From Parasulfuritortus sp037439465 (lineage in GTDB: Bacteria; Pseudomonadota; Gammaproteobacteria; Burkholderiales; Thiobacillaceae): a stretch of 64,000 bases of DNA. A program made the translations under genes and the position numbers. The notes below the pieces were generated by a model. The model searched no databases. It worked only from the letters and a program-made list of their open reading frames with translations, and was not told where the DNA came from. Shown in pieces: positions 53,986 through 62,883 of this stretch. Numbering within the stretch: the stretch's first letter is position 1; each line of letters starts with the position of its first letter. The DNA is taken from assembly GCA_037439465.1 (NCBI GenBank), contig JBBIVX010000008.1:33496-97495 (forward strand). Reading direction: 5' to 3'.

Positions 53986-55080
53986 ATGGTGCCGGAGCGA
54001 ATCCCTCTCGGCCCCCTCATGCTCGACGTGGAAGGCCAGACCTTGACCGCGGCAGACCGCCGGCGTTTGTCCCACCCGCTGGTGGGCGGCGTGATTCTGT
54101 TCGCCCGCAACTACGAAGGCCCGGCGCAGATCGCCGAACTCTGCCACGAGATCCGCGCTCTGCGTTATCCGCCGCCGTTGCTCGCGGTGGACCACGAGGG
54201 CGGCCGTGTGCAACGTTTTCGCGCCGGATTCACGCCCATCCCGCCCATGCGTACCCTGGGCGAGGTCTGGGACGAGCACCCGCAGGCGGCGAAACGCCTG
54301 GCCAGGGACGCCGGCTATGTGGCCGGGGCGGAGCTGCGCGCGGTGGGGGTGGACTTCAGTTTCGCGCCAGTGCTCGACCTTGATTGGGGGCACAGCGCCG
54401 TCATCGGCTCCCGCGCCTTTCACCGTGATCCCGAGGCCGTGGCCGAGCTGGCGCACGCACTGGTGCTCGGCCTGGCCGAGGCAGGCATGAGCGCGGTGGG
54501 CAAGCATTTCCCCGGACACGGTTGTGTCACCGCCGACTCGCATCTCGACGTGCCGGTCGACGACCGGGCGCTGGCTGACCTGGAAGACGCCGACCTGATC
54601 CCCTTCCAGCGACTCATTGATCTCGGTCTGGCCGGGATCATGCCGGCGCATGTCATTTATCCCCAGGTGGACGACCAGCCGGCGGGCTTCTCGCGGCGCT
54701 GGCTGATCGACATACTGCGCGGCCGCCTGGGTTTCGAAGGCATGATCTTCAGCGACGATCTCGGCATGGCCGGTGCCCAGGTCGCCGGCGGCGTGGTGGC
54801 GCGGGCGCGTGCCGCTCTGGCTGCGGGTTGCGACATGGCGCTGCTGTGCAACCACCCCGACCTGGCCGATCAACTGCTGGCCGGGTTGACCTGGCCGGTG
54901 GCGCCCATCACTCTCATCCGCCTTGCCCGCATGCATGGACGGCCGCATCCGCCCGACCGGGTGGCCCTGCACGAGAGCACCCGTTACATGAACGCCCTGC
55001 ATCACCTGGCCGGCCTCGGCCAGACCGACAGCGAGCTTGCCCTCAACGATTCGAGCAACACCTGTGGCCGATCTGGATAA
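53986..55080 (+). CDS. nagZ: Beta-N-acetylhexosaminidase
   Basis: The 364-residue GH3 enzyme has LLAVDHEGGRVQRF, KHFPGHG and the nucleophile Asp in IFSDDLGM. It removes GlcNAc from muropeptides in wall recycling. Confidence 0.92.
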   Translation: MVPERIPLGPLMLDVEGQTLTAADRRRLSHPLVGGVILFARNYEGPAQIAELCHEIRALRYPPPLLAVDHEGGRVQRFRAGFTPIPPMRTLGEVWDEHPQAAKRLARDAGYVAGAELRAVGVDFSFAPVLDLDWGHSAVIGSRAFHRDPEAVAELAHALVLGLAEAGMSAVGKHFPGHGCVTADSHLDVPVDDRALADLEDADLIPFQRLIDLGLAGIMPAHVIYPQVDDQPAGFSRRWLIDILRGRLGFEGMIFSDDLGMAGAQVAGGVVARARAALAAGCDMALLCNHPDLADQLLAGLTWPVAPITLIRLARMHGRPHPPDRVALHESTRYMNALHHLAGLGQTDSELALNDSSNTCGRSG

Positions 55081-55984
55081 ACAACTCTCTCTCGACACCG
55101 GCACCGATCATGTCGGCCATCACCTCGGCCACGGCGGCGGCTATGGACATTTGACCGGCGCCCTCTATTTCACCCTGGGCTTTGCCTTGGTGGAGGCGGT
55201 GACCGGCTGGTGGTCGGGCTCGCTGGCCCTGATCTCCGATGCCGGCCACATGCTGACCGATTCCACCGCCCTTGGCCTGGCCGCCCTCGCGGCCTGGCTG
55301 GCCAGAAAACCGCCATCCGGCCGCCATACCTATGGCCTGGTCCGGCTGGAGGTGCTGGCGGCCCTGCTCAACAGCCTGTTGATGTTCGGTCTCATCGTCT
55401 ACATTGCGGTCGAGGCGCTGCGGCGCTTTGCCGAGCCACACACGGTACAAGGCGGCGTCGTCGCCGTCGTGGCCATCCTCGGCCTCGCCGTCAACCTGGG
55501 CGTCGCCTGGCAACTGTCGCGCGGCGACAAGACCCTCAACACGCGCGCCGCCATCATGCACGTGATGGGCGACATACTCGGTTCCGTCGCGGCCCTGACG
55601 GCGGGCGTGGTCATCTATTTCACCGGCTGGATGGCCATCGACCCGCTGCTGTCTCTGTTGGTCTCCGGGCTTATCATGGTCTCCGCCTGGCGTCTCTTGT
55701 CCGAGGCCATACACGTCCTTCTCGAGGCGGTGCCGGGGCATATCCGGCTGGAGGCCGTGAGCACCGACCTGGCGACCATTGAGGGCGTGGCGGCGGTCCA
55801 CGACCTGCATGTCTGGACACTGTCGTCGGGCCAGGTGGCGCTGTCGGCCCACCTCGACGTGCGCGCTCTTGCCGACTGGCCGGGCATATTGTGCGAGGCG
55901 CGGCGGCGGCTGAGCGGCCAGCACGGCATCGGTCACGTCACTTTGCAACCGGAAGCGGCGGACGCGCCGCGCTGCCCCATCTAG
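55064..55984 (+). CDS. Cation diffusion facilitator (CzcD type)
   Basis: The 306-residue protein has six membrane segments, a His-rich N-terminus (HVGHHLGHGGGYGH), the metal site HMLTD and HDLHVWTLSSG in the cytoplasmic domain. It exports zinc, cobalt or cadmium. The GTG at 55064 overlaps nagZ by 17 bases; a TTG at 55037 is another choice. Confidence 0.85.
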   Translation: MADLDKQLSLDTGTDHVGHHLGHGGGYGHLTGALYFTLGFALVEAVTGWWSGSLALISDAGHMLTDSTALGLAALAAWLARKPPSGRHTYGLVRLEVLAALLNSLLMFGLIVYIAVEALRRFAEPHTVQGGVVAVVAILGLAVNLGVAWQLSRGDKTLNTRAAIMHVMGDILGSVAALTAGVVIYFTGWMAIDPLLSLLVSGLIMVSAWRLLSEAIHVLLEAVPGHIRLEAVSTDLATIEGVAAVHDLHVWTLSSGQVALSAHLDVRALADWPGILCEARRRLSGQHGIGHVTLQPEAADAPRCPI

Positions 55985-55991
55985 GAACATC

Positions 55992-57167
55992 ATGAAACAA
56001 CGCAGGCACTATGCTTCCCACCGTCTCAACCGTGACGGTGAGCGTCTGGTCTGGCTGGCCAAGGGTCTGGCCGATTCCGGCAGCCGCGTCGAGGACGGCT
56101 GGTGGGAGGGCGAGCTGTCCGCCCTCATCGACAAGCTGCTGGCCGCCAACCGGGAAGAGACCATCAACCAGGCCCTTGATCGGTTGCACGAGACACACAT
56201 CCGCGCCTATGACGAGCTGGCCGATCTCATCGAGGCGGGCGTGGAAGGCCAGCGTCTGGATACGGCCGAAGCGGCCGTCCAGGTATTGCTTCTGGCCCTG
56301 CCGGTGCTGGCGTCCTCGCGTTACAACATACCGGCACGGCCGCTGTCGGCGCAGATATTGGCCAATCTGCGGGTGCAGATGCAGGCGCATGTGCTGGCCG
56401 GCGGAGCGCGCCTTGGCCTCGCCGATTTTTTGTTCAGCCCGGATCAGTTGCCCTATGGCTATCTGGAGACGCGCCGTCTGCTCACTGACCTCGGCCGCGC
56501 CGCCCTCGCGGCGACGGACCTGCACCTGCCGCCCGAGTCCCTGCCGGAAACCGGCCAGTACATCTCGGACGTGCGCTATGTGCTGGCGGCGGTAGCGACA
56601 CCGCTCGGCCGGCCGCTGTTCCGCTGGAACGAAGTGGACGGCGAACGGGCGATGGCGGAGGCGCGCTGGGTTGAGCAGGCCGGCCCCAGCCTGCAGTCGG
56701 CCTTGCCCGGTTGCGCCATCCAGCCGCTGTTGCCGGACGCTTTTTTTTCCGCCTGGCGGCGCGCCGACAGGGAGGCGAGGCCCCATGCGCTGACGGCCTC
56801 GGTGACCTATCTGCAGGGCCAGCTCGGGCTGCCGGCGGCCAGCCTGCGGGCGGTGGTCGCGCCCTATTACGAGCACCGCCTGGTGGAATGGCGGGTGAGT
56901 TTTGCGACGGCGGAGCAGGAGGCCGTGGTGCATGGCGTGGTCTGGCCGCTGCTGGGGACGGAGGACGAGACTCAGGACGTGGGCGGCGAGATCGAACGCC
57001 TGCTCAAACAGTCCGGTCTGACCTCGGTCATCGTCCTCGATCAGCGCATGCCCCTGGAATATTGCGACGATTGCGGCGCCCCACTGTTTCCCAACGCCGA
57101 CGGCGAATCGGTGCATGCCGAAATGCCTGAAATCGAGGGCGAGGCGCCGCCCAGACATTTACACTGA
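55992..57167 (+). CDS. DUF2863-family protein
   Basis: The 391-residue protein fits DUF2863, found mainly in betaproteobacteria: RLNRDGERLVWLAKGLADSGSRVED at the start and LDQRMPLEYCDDCGAPLFPN with a possible zinc pair at the end. Function unknown. It starts eight bases after the transporter stop. Confidence 0.8.
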   Translation: MKQRRHYASHRLNRDGERLVWLAKGLADSGSRVEDGWWEGELSALIDKLLAANREETINQALDRLHETHIRAYDELADLIEAGVEGQRLDTAEAAVQVLLLALPVLASSRYNIPARPLSAQILANLRVQMQAHVLAGGARLGLADFLFSPDQLPYGYLETRRLLTDLGRAALAATDLHLPPESLPETGQYISDVRYVLAAVATPLGRPLFRWNEVDGERAMAEARWVEQAGPSLQSALPGCAIQPLLPDAFFSAWRRADREARPHALTASVTYLQGQLGLPAASLRAVVAPYYEHRLVEWRVSFATAEQEAVVHGVVWPLLGTEDETQDVGGEIERLLKQSGLTSVIVLDQRMPLEYCDDCGAPLFPNADGESVHAEMPEIEGEAPPRHLH

Positions 57168-57175
57168 GATCGGCC

Positions 57176-57823
57176 ATGGGCGCGGCGGCAAACAAAGCCT
57201 TCGTACCGGATTGCGACGCCTGTCCGCGTCTGGCCGCCTTTCTGGAAAAGGCGCGGCGCGCCTACCCCGATTACCATTGCCGGCCGGTGGCGGCCTTTGG
57301 CGATGCCGCGCCGGCGCTGCTCATCGTCGGCCTGGCGCCGGGTCTGCACGGCGCCAACCGCACCGGTCGCCCCTTCACCGGCGACCATGCCGGGGGTCTG
57401 CTCTATGAGACCCTGTATCGATTCGGTTTTGCCGACCGGCCGCAATCACTGGCGGCGGATGACGGCCTCCGCCTGATCGGTTGCCGCATCACCAACGCCG
57501 TCAAATGCGTGCCGCCGGAGAACAAGCCGTCCAGCCACGAGATCAATCGCTGCAATGCCTACCTTAAGGCCGAGCTTGCCGCGCTGCCGGCGCACACCGC
57601 TTTGCTCGCCCTCGGGCGCGTGGCGCATGGCGCGGTATTGCGGGCGTGCGGGCTGAAGCCGAGGGACTACCCTTTCACCCACGGCGCCGAACATCGCCTG
57701 CCGGAAGGCCGCCGCCTGTTCGATTCCTACCATTGCAGTCGCTACAACACCCAGACACGCCGACTCACACCGGCCATGTTCGAGGCGGTGTTCAGCCGTA
57801 TCCGCAACCACCTGGAGGATTAG
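57176..57823 (+). CDS. Family 5-type uracil-DNA glycosylase
   Basis: The 215-residue protein has a CDACPRL start (iron-sulphur Cys), the active-site segment GLAPGLHGANRTGRPFTGD and DSYHCSRYN. It removes uracil or damaged bases from DNA. Confidence 0.87.
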   Translation: MGAAANKAFVPDCDACPRLAAFLEKARRAYPDYHCRPVAAFGDAAPALLIVGLAPGLHGANRTGRPFTGDHAGGLLYETLYRFGFADRPQSLAADDGLRLIGCRITNAVKCVPPENKPSSHEINRCNAYLKAELAALPAHTALLALGRVAHGAVLRACGLKPRDYPFTHGAEHRLPEGRRLFDSYHCSRYNTQTRRLTPAMFEAVFSRIRNHLED

Positions 57824-57825
57824 CC

Positions 57826-58011
57826 ATGCCCGTCGTCAGCATCAAGCTTGCCGGCAGTCTCAGCCGCGAGCAGAAGAAGAGGATCGCCGAGGAAATCACC
57901 GACACCCTGGAACGCATCGCTCTCAAACCCAAGCGCTACACCTACATCGCCTTCGAGGAACTGCCGGACGAGAACTGGGCGATTGCCGGTCAGTTGCTCG
58001 ACGAAGACTAG
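57826..58011 (+). CDS. 4-oxalocrotonate tautomerase-like small protein
   Basis: The 61-residue protein keeps Pro1 after the start Met (PVVSIKLAG), the catalytic base of the tautomerase family, and a later segment ALKPKRYTYIAFEEL. Substrate unknown. Confidence 0.8.
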   Translation: MPVVSIKLAGSLSREQKKRIAEEITDTLERIALKPKRYTYIAFEELPDENWAIAGQLLDED

Positions 58012-58027
58012 ACGGGAGCGTGACCGT

Positions 58028-59857
58028 TCATTCGCTCTCCTCCCGCAGTTGCAGACGCCACATCTCGGCATAGCGCCCGTCCTTCATCATCAGTTCGGCA
58101 TGGCTGCCGCGCTCCACGATGCGGCCTGCGTCCAGCACCAGTATCTCGTCGGCATCGACGATGGTGGACAGACGATGGGCGATGACCAGGGTGGTGCGGT
58201 TCTCGGCGATTTGCGACAGCTCTTCCTGGATGGCCTGCTCGGTGGCCGAGTCGAGTGATGAGGTGGCCTCGTCGAAGATCAGTATGGGCGGGTTCTTGAG
58301 GATGGCGCGGGCGATGGCGACGCGCTGCTTCTCTCCGCCGGAGAGTTTGAGGCCGCGTTCGCCCACCACGGTATCGTAACCATCGGGCAGACTGCCGATG
58401 AAGCGATCGAGGTGGGCGGCCCGTGCCGCCTCCAGCACCTCGTCGCGGCTTGCCGCCGGCCGGCCGTAGGCAATGTTGTGATAAAGACTGTCGTTGAACA
58501 GCACGGTGTCCTGCGGCACGATGCCGATGGCGGCGCGCAGCGAGCCCTGGGTGACTTGGCGGATGTCCTGGCCGTCGATGCGGATGCCGCCGCCGCTGAC
58601 ATCGAAGAAGCGGAACAACAGGCGCGCCAGGGTGGACTTGCCGGCGCCGCTGGCGCCGACCACCGCCAGTTTGCGCCCGGCCGGGATGGTGAAGCTGACG
58701 CCGGCGAGAATGGGGCGGCGTGGATCGTAAGCGAAATCGACTTGCTCGAAACGGACCTCGGCCTTGTCCAGCCGCAACGGCTGGGCGTCGGCCGCATCGA
58801 CGATTTCCGCTGGCTGCGCCAAGAGGCCGAACAGTTTTTCCATATCGGTCAGGGCGTTGCGGATTTCACGGTATACCGTGCCGAGGAAGTTGAGCGGGAT
58901 GAAGAGTTGCAGCAGGTAGGCGTTAACCAGCACCAGGTCGCCGAGGGTCATGTGCCCGTCCACCACTCCCTGGGCGGCGAGCCCCATCATGGCGGTGACG
59001 CCGATGGCGATGATGAAGGACTGCCCGCCATTGAGCCAGGCCAGGGAAATCTCGCTGGTCACGGCGGCCTCCTCGGCCCGGCCCAGGGCGTTTTTGAGCC
59101 GATCCGCCTCGTAGTCCTCGTTGTTGAAATATTTCACCGTCTCGTAGTTGAGCAGGCTATCGATGGCGCGGGCATTCGCCGTGGCGTCGCTTTCGTTCAT
59201 GGCGCGACGGAATTTCAACCGCCAGTTGGTCATCAATATGGTGAAAAAGATGTAGACCGCCAGCGTCATCAGGGTGATGCCGCCGAACCAGGGGTCGTAT
59301 TTGGCGAACAGCACTGCCGCGACCATCAGTATCTCGATCAGGGTCGGGGCGATGTTGAACAGCGAGAAGTTGATGAGGAAGCGGATGGAGCGGGCGCCCC
59401 GCTCGATATCGGCGGCCAGGCCGCCGGTGCGGCGCTCCAGATGGAAACGCAGTGACTGGGTATGGAGGTGGCGGAAGACATCGAAGATGACGCCACGCAT
59501 GGCGCGCTGCAGCACGCGCGCGAATAGCCCGTCGCGCAACTCGGTGAAGGCGGTGTTGCCGAAGCGCAGCAGGCCGTACAGGACAATGAAAAGCAGGGGC
59601 AGGGTCAGGACCACGCCTGGGTTCTGCAGGTGATCGACGATCGCCTTGAGAACCAGGGGCACCGACACGTTGGCCAGCTTGGCGCAGAGGAGCAGGCCGA
59701 AGGCGGTCAGGACCCGCTGCTTATATTGCCAGACATAGGGGAACAATCGAAGCGCGGCCCGCCACTGGGTGGTGGCGCGGGGCGGCATGGAATCGGGGCG
59801 GGCGTGGTTGATGGCCATCGGCGGCACGGAGCGGGCTGGGATGGCCTGTTTTACCAT
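58028..59857 (-). CDS. Atm1-type ABC exporter (fused permease and ATPase)
   Basis: The 609-residue protein has six membrane segments and an ATPase domain with Walker A GASGAGKST, signature LSGGEKQR, Walker B ILIFDEATSS and H-loop. The YETVKYFNNEDYE segment is typical of Atm1/HMT1-type exporters of glutathione- or metal-linked compounds. The start is uncertain among several Met (59857, 59818, 59788). Confidence 0.88.
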   Translation of the reverse strand: MVKQAIPARSVPPMAINHARPDSMPPRATTQWRAALRLFPYVWQYKQRVLTAFGLLLCAKLANVSVPLVLKAIVDHLQNPGVVLTLPLLFIVLYGLLRFGNTAFTELRDGLFARVLQRAMRGVIFDVFRHLHTQSLRFHLERRTGGLAADIERGARSIRFLINFSLFNIAPTLIEILMVAAVLFAKYDPWFGGITLMTLAVYIFFTILMTNWRLKFRRAMNESDATANARAIDSLLNYETVKYFNNEDYEADRLKNALGRAEEAAVTSEISLAWLNGGQSFIIAIGVTAMMGLAAQGVVDGHMTLGDLVLVNAYLLQLFIPLNFLGTVYREIRNALTDMEKLFGLLAQPAEIVDAADAQPLRLDKAEVRFEQVDFAYDPRRPILAGVSFTIPAGRKLAVVGASGAGKSTLARLLFRFFDVSGGGIRIDGQDIRQVTQGSLRAAIGIVPQDTVLFNDSLYHNIAYGRPAASRDEVLEAARAAHLDRFIGSLPDGYDTVVGERGLKLSGGEKQRVAIARAILKNPPILIFDEATSSLDSATEQAIQEELSQIAENRTTLVIAHRLSTIVDADEILVLDAGRIVERGSHAELMMKDGRYAEMWRLQLREESE

Positions 59858-59949
59858 TACCGCGGGGCAAAGCCCAGCCCGGGCAGCGCGGGCCGGCAGG
59901 ATATCCAGGCCCCGGGCCGCCGCACCCGGGGCGCTGCATGGTGCGGCGA

Positions 59950-60396
59950 TCAGGGCTTGAGGTAGACGAAACCTTCCCGCGCCTGCAGCCTGCCGATCTC
60001 GGCCACGCCGGAGGGCACCACCTGGGCCTCCATGATCACCGCCTCGTCGCTCAGGTTGCGCCCTTTGAGGGTGTTGCGGCAGACGCGGAACTCCACGCCT
60101 TTCTCCTTCAGACCGGCGACCTGGGCCTGGTAGTGGCCCTTGTCGTCCTTGGCGTCGTTGAGCAGGAAATCAATCCCCTTGCCGTGGGTGACCACCACGA
60201 TCTTGGCGTCGGGGCTGGCGTTGACATGGTTCTCGATGTTGCGCATGGCGATGCGGGCGACGCTGGCGTCGTTGATGTGGTAGACGACCTTTTCCTGGAC
60301 CGCCTCCTTGCCGGCGGCGGTTGCGCTCGACACGGTCAGGGGGGCGGTGCAGGCCAGGGCGGTCAACAGGGCAAACAGGGCGGCGCGACGATTCAT
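59950..60396 (-). CDS. Secreted DsrE-family protein
   Basis: The 148-residue protein has a signal peptide (about residues 1-28) and a DsrE/DsrF-like domain (KVVYHINDASVARIA, KIVVVTHGKGIDFLL) with one Cys at 106 in FRVCRNTL. DsrE-fold proteins bind or pass persulphide sulphur. The start has GGAGAG upstream. It lies divergent from an ECF sigma gene; the anti-sigma factor there has a matching domain. Role: probably periplasmic sulphur or redox handling, as inference. Confidence 0.8.
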   Translation of the reverse strand: MNRRAALFALLTALACTAPLTVSSATAAGKEAVQEKVVYHINDASVARIAMRNIENHVNASPDAKIVVVTHGKGIDFLLNDAKDDKGHYQAQVAGLKEKGVEFRVCRNTLKGRNLSDEAVIMEAQVVPSGVAEIGRLQAREGFVYLKP

Positions 60397-60454
60397 GACT
60401 CTCTCCATCGATGGTTGATCGGGTGGCGTGCCGGGATCCGGCCCGCCTGAGGGG

Positions 60455-60482
60455 GAGACGGACGAACGGGGAGATTTATTCC
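60455..60482 (-). promoter_or_regulatory. ECF-type promoter of the DsrE gene
   Basis: On the minus strand GGAAT (60478-60482), 17 bases, then CGTCTC (60455-60460). It has the same elements and spacing as the opposite promoter, so the ECF factor likely reads both. Confidence 0.65.
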
Positions 60483-60500
60483 ATGGGGCCCATGGAATAA
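60476..60500. repeat. 25-bp palindrome between the divergent promoters
   Basis: TTATTCCATGGG and CCCATGGAATAA are perfect 12-base arms around one G. Each arm holds one GGAAT -35 element, one per strand. It may simply arise from two back-to-back -35 boxes or also serve a regulator. Confidence 0.9.
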
Positions 60501-60521
60501 TTGGCGGACCTGCCCCGTCTC
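60494..60521 (+). promoter_or_regulatory. ECF-type promoter of the sigma/anti-sigma pair
   Basis: GGAAT (60494-60498), 17 bases, then CGTCTC (60516-60521), 24 bases before the GTG start of the sigma gene. GGAAT/CGTC with a 16-17 base gap is typical of ECF promoters, which suggests autoregulation. Confidence 0.65.
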
Positions 60522-60544
60522 ACGCACAGGAAAGAGGAAATTCC

Positions 60545-61120
60545 GTGCCCAGATTGCTGTCACTGTTCAGCTTTTCCGCCCGCCGGCAGTTGGAGGCGCT
60601 GCGGCCGCGTCTGTACCGGCTGGCCTACGCCTGGTGCCACGACGGCCACCTGGCCGACGACCTGGTGCAGGAAACGCTGGCCAAGGCCCTCGACCGGGCC
60701 GGCCAGTTGCGCGACGAGGCCGCCCTGCGGCCTTGGCTGTTCAGCATTCTCAACAATTGCTGGCGCGATCACCTGCGCGGCCGGCGCGATTTCCTCGACG
60801 TGGACGAGCTGGATGAGGCCATCCTCGCGCATGACATCGGCCCGGAGCACCTTTACGTCAGCCGGCAGGCCACCCGGCGGGTGCGCCAGGCCCTGGCCGG
60901 ACTGCCCTTGGGGCAACGCCAGGTGCTTACCCTGGTCGACCTGGAGGAATGCGCCTACGCCGAGGTGGCGCGAATCCTGGAGATACCGATCGGGACAGTG
61001 ATGAGTCGCTTGTCGCGGGCCCGCCAGGCATTGAAACGGCGCCTGCTGGCCGAGGGCGGAATGACCGATAACGGCATGGACGGACAAGCCGGGCGACCGG
61101 TACTCAGGAGGGTGAAATGA
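60545..61120 (+). CDS. ECF sigma factor
   Basis: The 191-residue protein has region 2 (RLAYAWCHDGHLADDLVQETLAKAL, about 28-52) and region 4 (GLPLGQRQVLTLVDLEECAYAEVARIL, GTVMSRLSRARQ). No extra C-terminal domain. GTG start at 60545 with AGAGGAAA upstream. Four-base overlap with the anti-sigma gene. Confidence 0.88.
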   Translation: MPRLLSLFSFSARRQLEALRPRLYRLAYAWCHDGHLADDLVQETLAKALDRAGQLRDEAALRPWLFSILNNCWRDHLRGRRDFLDVDELDEAILAHDIGPEHLYVSRQATRRVRQALAGLPLGQRQVLTLVDLEECAYAEVARILEIPIGTVMSRLSRARQALKRRLLAEGGMTDNGMDGQAGRPVLRRVK

Positions 61121-61857
61121 ACGCGCCAGACAGTAACGGGCCGGTTTCCCAGGAATACCTCAATGCCTTCCTCGACGGGGAACTGGCCGAGGATGAGCGG
61201 GAATCGGCCCTGGCCAGGCTGGAGCGGGACCCGGAATTCAAGGCGCGGCTCTGCGCCGCCAGGACGTTGAAGGAAATGGTGGGCAACGCCTACGCGGATC
61301 TCCCCGCCGGCGACCATGCCGCCCGGGGAGCGGTGCGGCGGCGCGGCCCCTGGTTGCGCGGCGCCGCGGCGGGCTTGGCGCTGCTGATCGGTCTGGGCGG
61401 GGGCTGGCTGGCCCGTGACGCGCGGGAAGTCACCCCCGGCGTGGAGCGCTTGGCCGGGTTGCCGGACGGGTATCGGGTGGTGGCGCTGACGGCGCGTATC
61501 GATCCGGACAAGGTGGTCCTCCACCTGGACTCCAACGAGCCTACCCGCCTGGCCGCCGCCCTCGACCTGGCCGAGCGCATGCTTTCCGAGCGCGGCCCGC
61601 GCGGTCGGGTCGAGGTGGTGGTGAACAGCTACGGCCTCAATCTGCTGCGACAGGAGGTGACGCCCGAGCGGGAACGCATCGGCCGGCTCGCCCGGCGGCA
61701 CGCCAACCTCTCCTTCGTCGCCTGCGGCCAGACCGTCGCCCGGCTCGGCCGGGAAGGCGTCCGGGTGGTGCTCCTGCCGGAGGCGGTGGTCGCCCCGTCG
61801 GCCATCGGCGAAATTCTGGCCCGCCTGCAGCAGGGGTGGGTGTATGTGAAGGCGTGA
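61117..61857 (+). CDS. Anti-sigma factor with a periplasmic DsrE-like domain
   Basis: The 246-residue protein has an N-terminal sigma-binding part (YLNAFLDGELAEDERESAL, residues 14-32), one membrane helix (about 79-98) and a periplasmic domain (132-246) that follows the secreted DsrE protein point by point. Both have KVV-hydrophobic-H at the start (132-136), a VVV-N/T strand, a Cys before a Thr (FVACGQT, Cys203; FRVCRNT in the other) and end in G-W/F-VYVK/L. The classic zinc motif HxxxCxxC is absent. It probably holds the sigma factor at the membrane until the DsrE domain meets its signal. Confidence 0.75.
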   Translation: MNAPDSNGPVSQEYLNAFLDGELAEDERESALARLERDPEFKARLCAARTLKEMVGNAYADLPAGDHAARGAVRRRGPWLRGAAAGLALLIGLGGGWLARDAREVTPGVERLAGLPDGYRVVALTARIDPDKVVLHLDSNEPTRLAAALDLAERMLSERGPRGRVEVVVNSYGLNLLRQEVTPERERIGRLARRHANLSFVACGQTVARLGREGVRVVLLPEAVVAPSAIGEILARLQQGWVYVKA

Positions 61858-61865
61858 CCCGGCGG

Positions 61866-62444
61866 TCAGCTGTCGTCGCCGGTGGAACCCGAGGTGATTT
61901 CCTCGTTTTCACTGATCTCCCGCAACACCCTGAACAACACCCGGCTGGATTTGGGCGGCTTGCCGAGTTCGGCCTCGCGGCGGGCATTGCGGATTAGCTG
62001 GCGGAGTTGCCGGGCGTCGCTGCCTGGGTGCCGGGCCAGCCAGTGGGTGAGGGCGGCATCGTCCTCGATGAGGCGGGCGCGCCAGTTTTCCAGGGCGTGG
62101 AACTTGGCCTTGACGGCGTCCGACTCCCCCTTGACGGAGGCGAGCTGGGCGGCGATCCGGTCAGCGTCGACATCGCGCATCAGCTTGCCGATGAATTGCC
62201 TCTGCCGGCGCAGCGCGCCGTTGCTGGTGATGCGCTGGCACTCCAGCAACGCCGCGAGCAGGTCCTCGGGCAGGCCCATCTTCCTGAGGCGTCCGGGCGC
62301 CAGCTCGAGCAGTTCGGTGCCCATGTCCTGGAGCGCTTCCATGTCCCGCTTGCGTTGCGACTTGCTGACGTAGCGCTCGCCGTCGGACGCATTGTCGTCC
62401 CCGGGTTCGGATTCGGGAGGGGGGTGGTGCGGGTTGGCGGGCAT
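61866..62444 (-). CDS. darP: Ribosome maturation protein DarP (YjgA, DUF615)
   Basis: The 192-residue protein has the family features YVSKSQRKRDMEALQDMG and RQRQFIGKLMRDVD. It binds the 50S precursor. The ATG at 62444 has GGGAGGGG somewhat upstream; an earlier ATG at 62510 adds an unlike segment. Confidence 0.87.
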   Translation of the reverse strand: MPANPHHPPPESEPGDDNASDGERYVSKSQRKRDMEALQDMGTELLELAPGRLRKMGLPEDLLAALLECQRITSNGALRRQRQFIGKLMRDVDADRIAAQLASVKGESDAVKAKFHALENWRARLIEDDAALTHWLARHPGSDARQLRQLIRNARREAELGKPPKSSRVLFRVLREISENEEITSGSTGDDS

Positions 62445-62883
62445 GGCGGGGGCTGGATGGTAGGTTGGGCGAAAACATCGGTGGGTAAACTGCGCCCCGG
62501 CGGGGAACAAGTCGGATTATTGACACCTGACTCCAAATCAGCTACGTTGCGCCAAGCGTTGCAGTTCAAATTTGAAGTCGCACCGAATGATAATAAAGCA
62601 TCGCCTAAACATAAATAATCAATGAGGTATGACCATGAATAAATGGCTCATTTGGCAGCCGGCAATCCAGTTTGACTTGAAGGACAAGGGACACTTCAAT
62701 TTTGCCGAGCCGCGCCGTAGCCCTTCGTTCGCGCCCGTCCGGGTGCCGTTTCACCCGCTCCGTCTCCTTCCGCTCCGCTCTCTTTTTCCTCGTCGGCCGA
62801 TGAAGCGTCTCCACGCTTCCCGGCCGGCCCGCTTTCGTTCGTTCCCCTTTTCCGACTTCCCATCCGTCATTCCCGGAGGCCCC
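62445..62883. other. Intergenic stretch before the DUF1566 gene
   Basis: The 439 bases split into an A/T-richer part (62515-62640) with a perfect TTCAAATTTGAA palindrome (62565-62576), and a pyrimidine-rich part (about 62720-62875) with long CT runs. An in-frame ATG at 62629 has a good site (TGAGGT) and would add 85 residues before the DUF1566 signal peptide, but these are Arg/Pro-rich with no sense of a fold. I treat it as non-coding leader. Confidence 0.5.

Noticed and set aside
62629..62883. N-terminal extension of the DUF1566 protein from the ATG at 62629
   Set aside because: The start has a good ribosome-binding site, but the added 85 residues are low-complexity and lie before a clear signal peptide with its own GGAGG.
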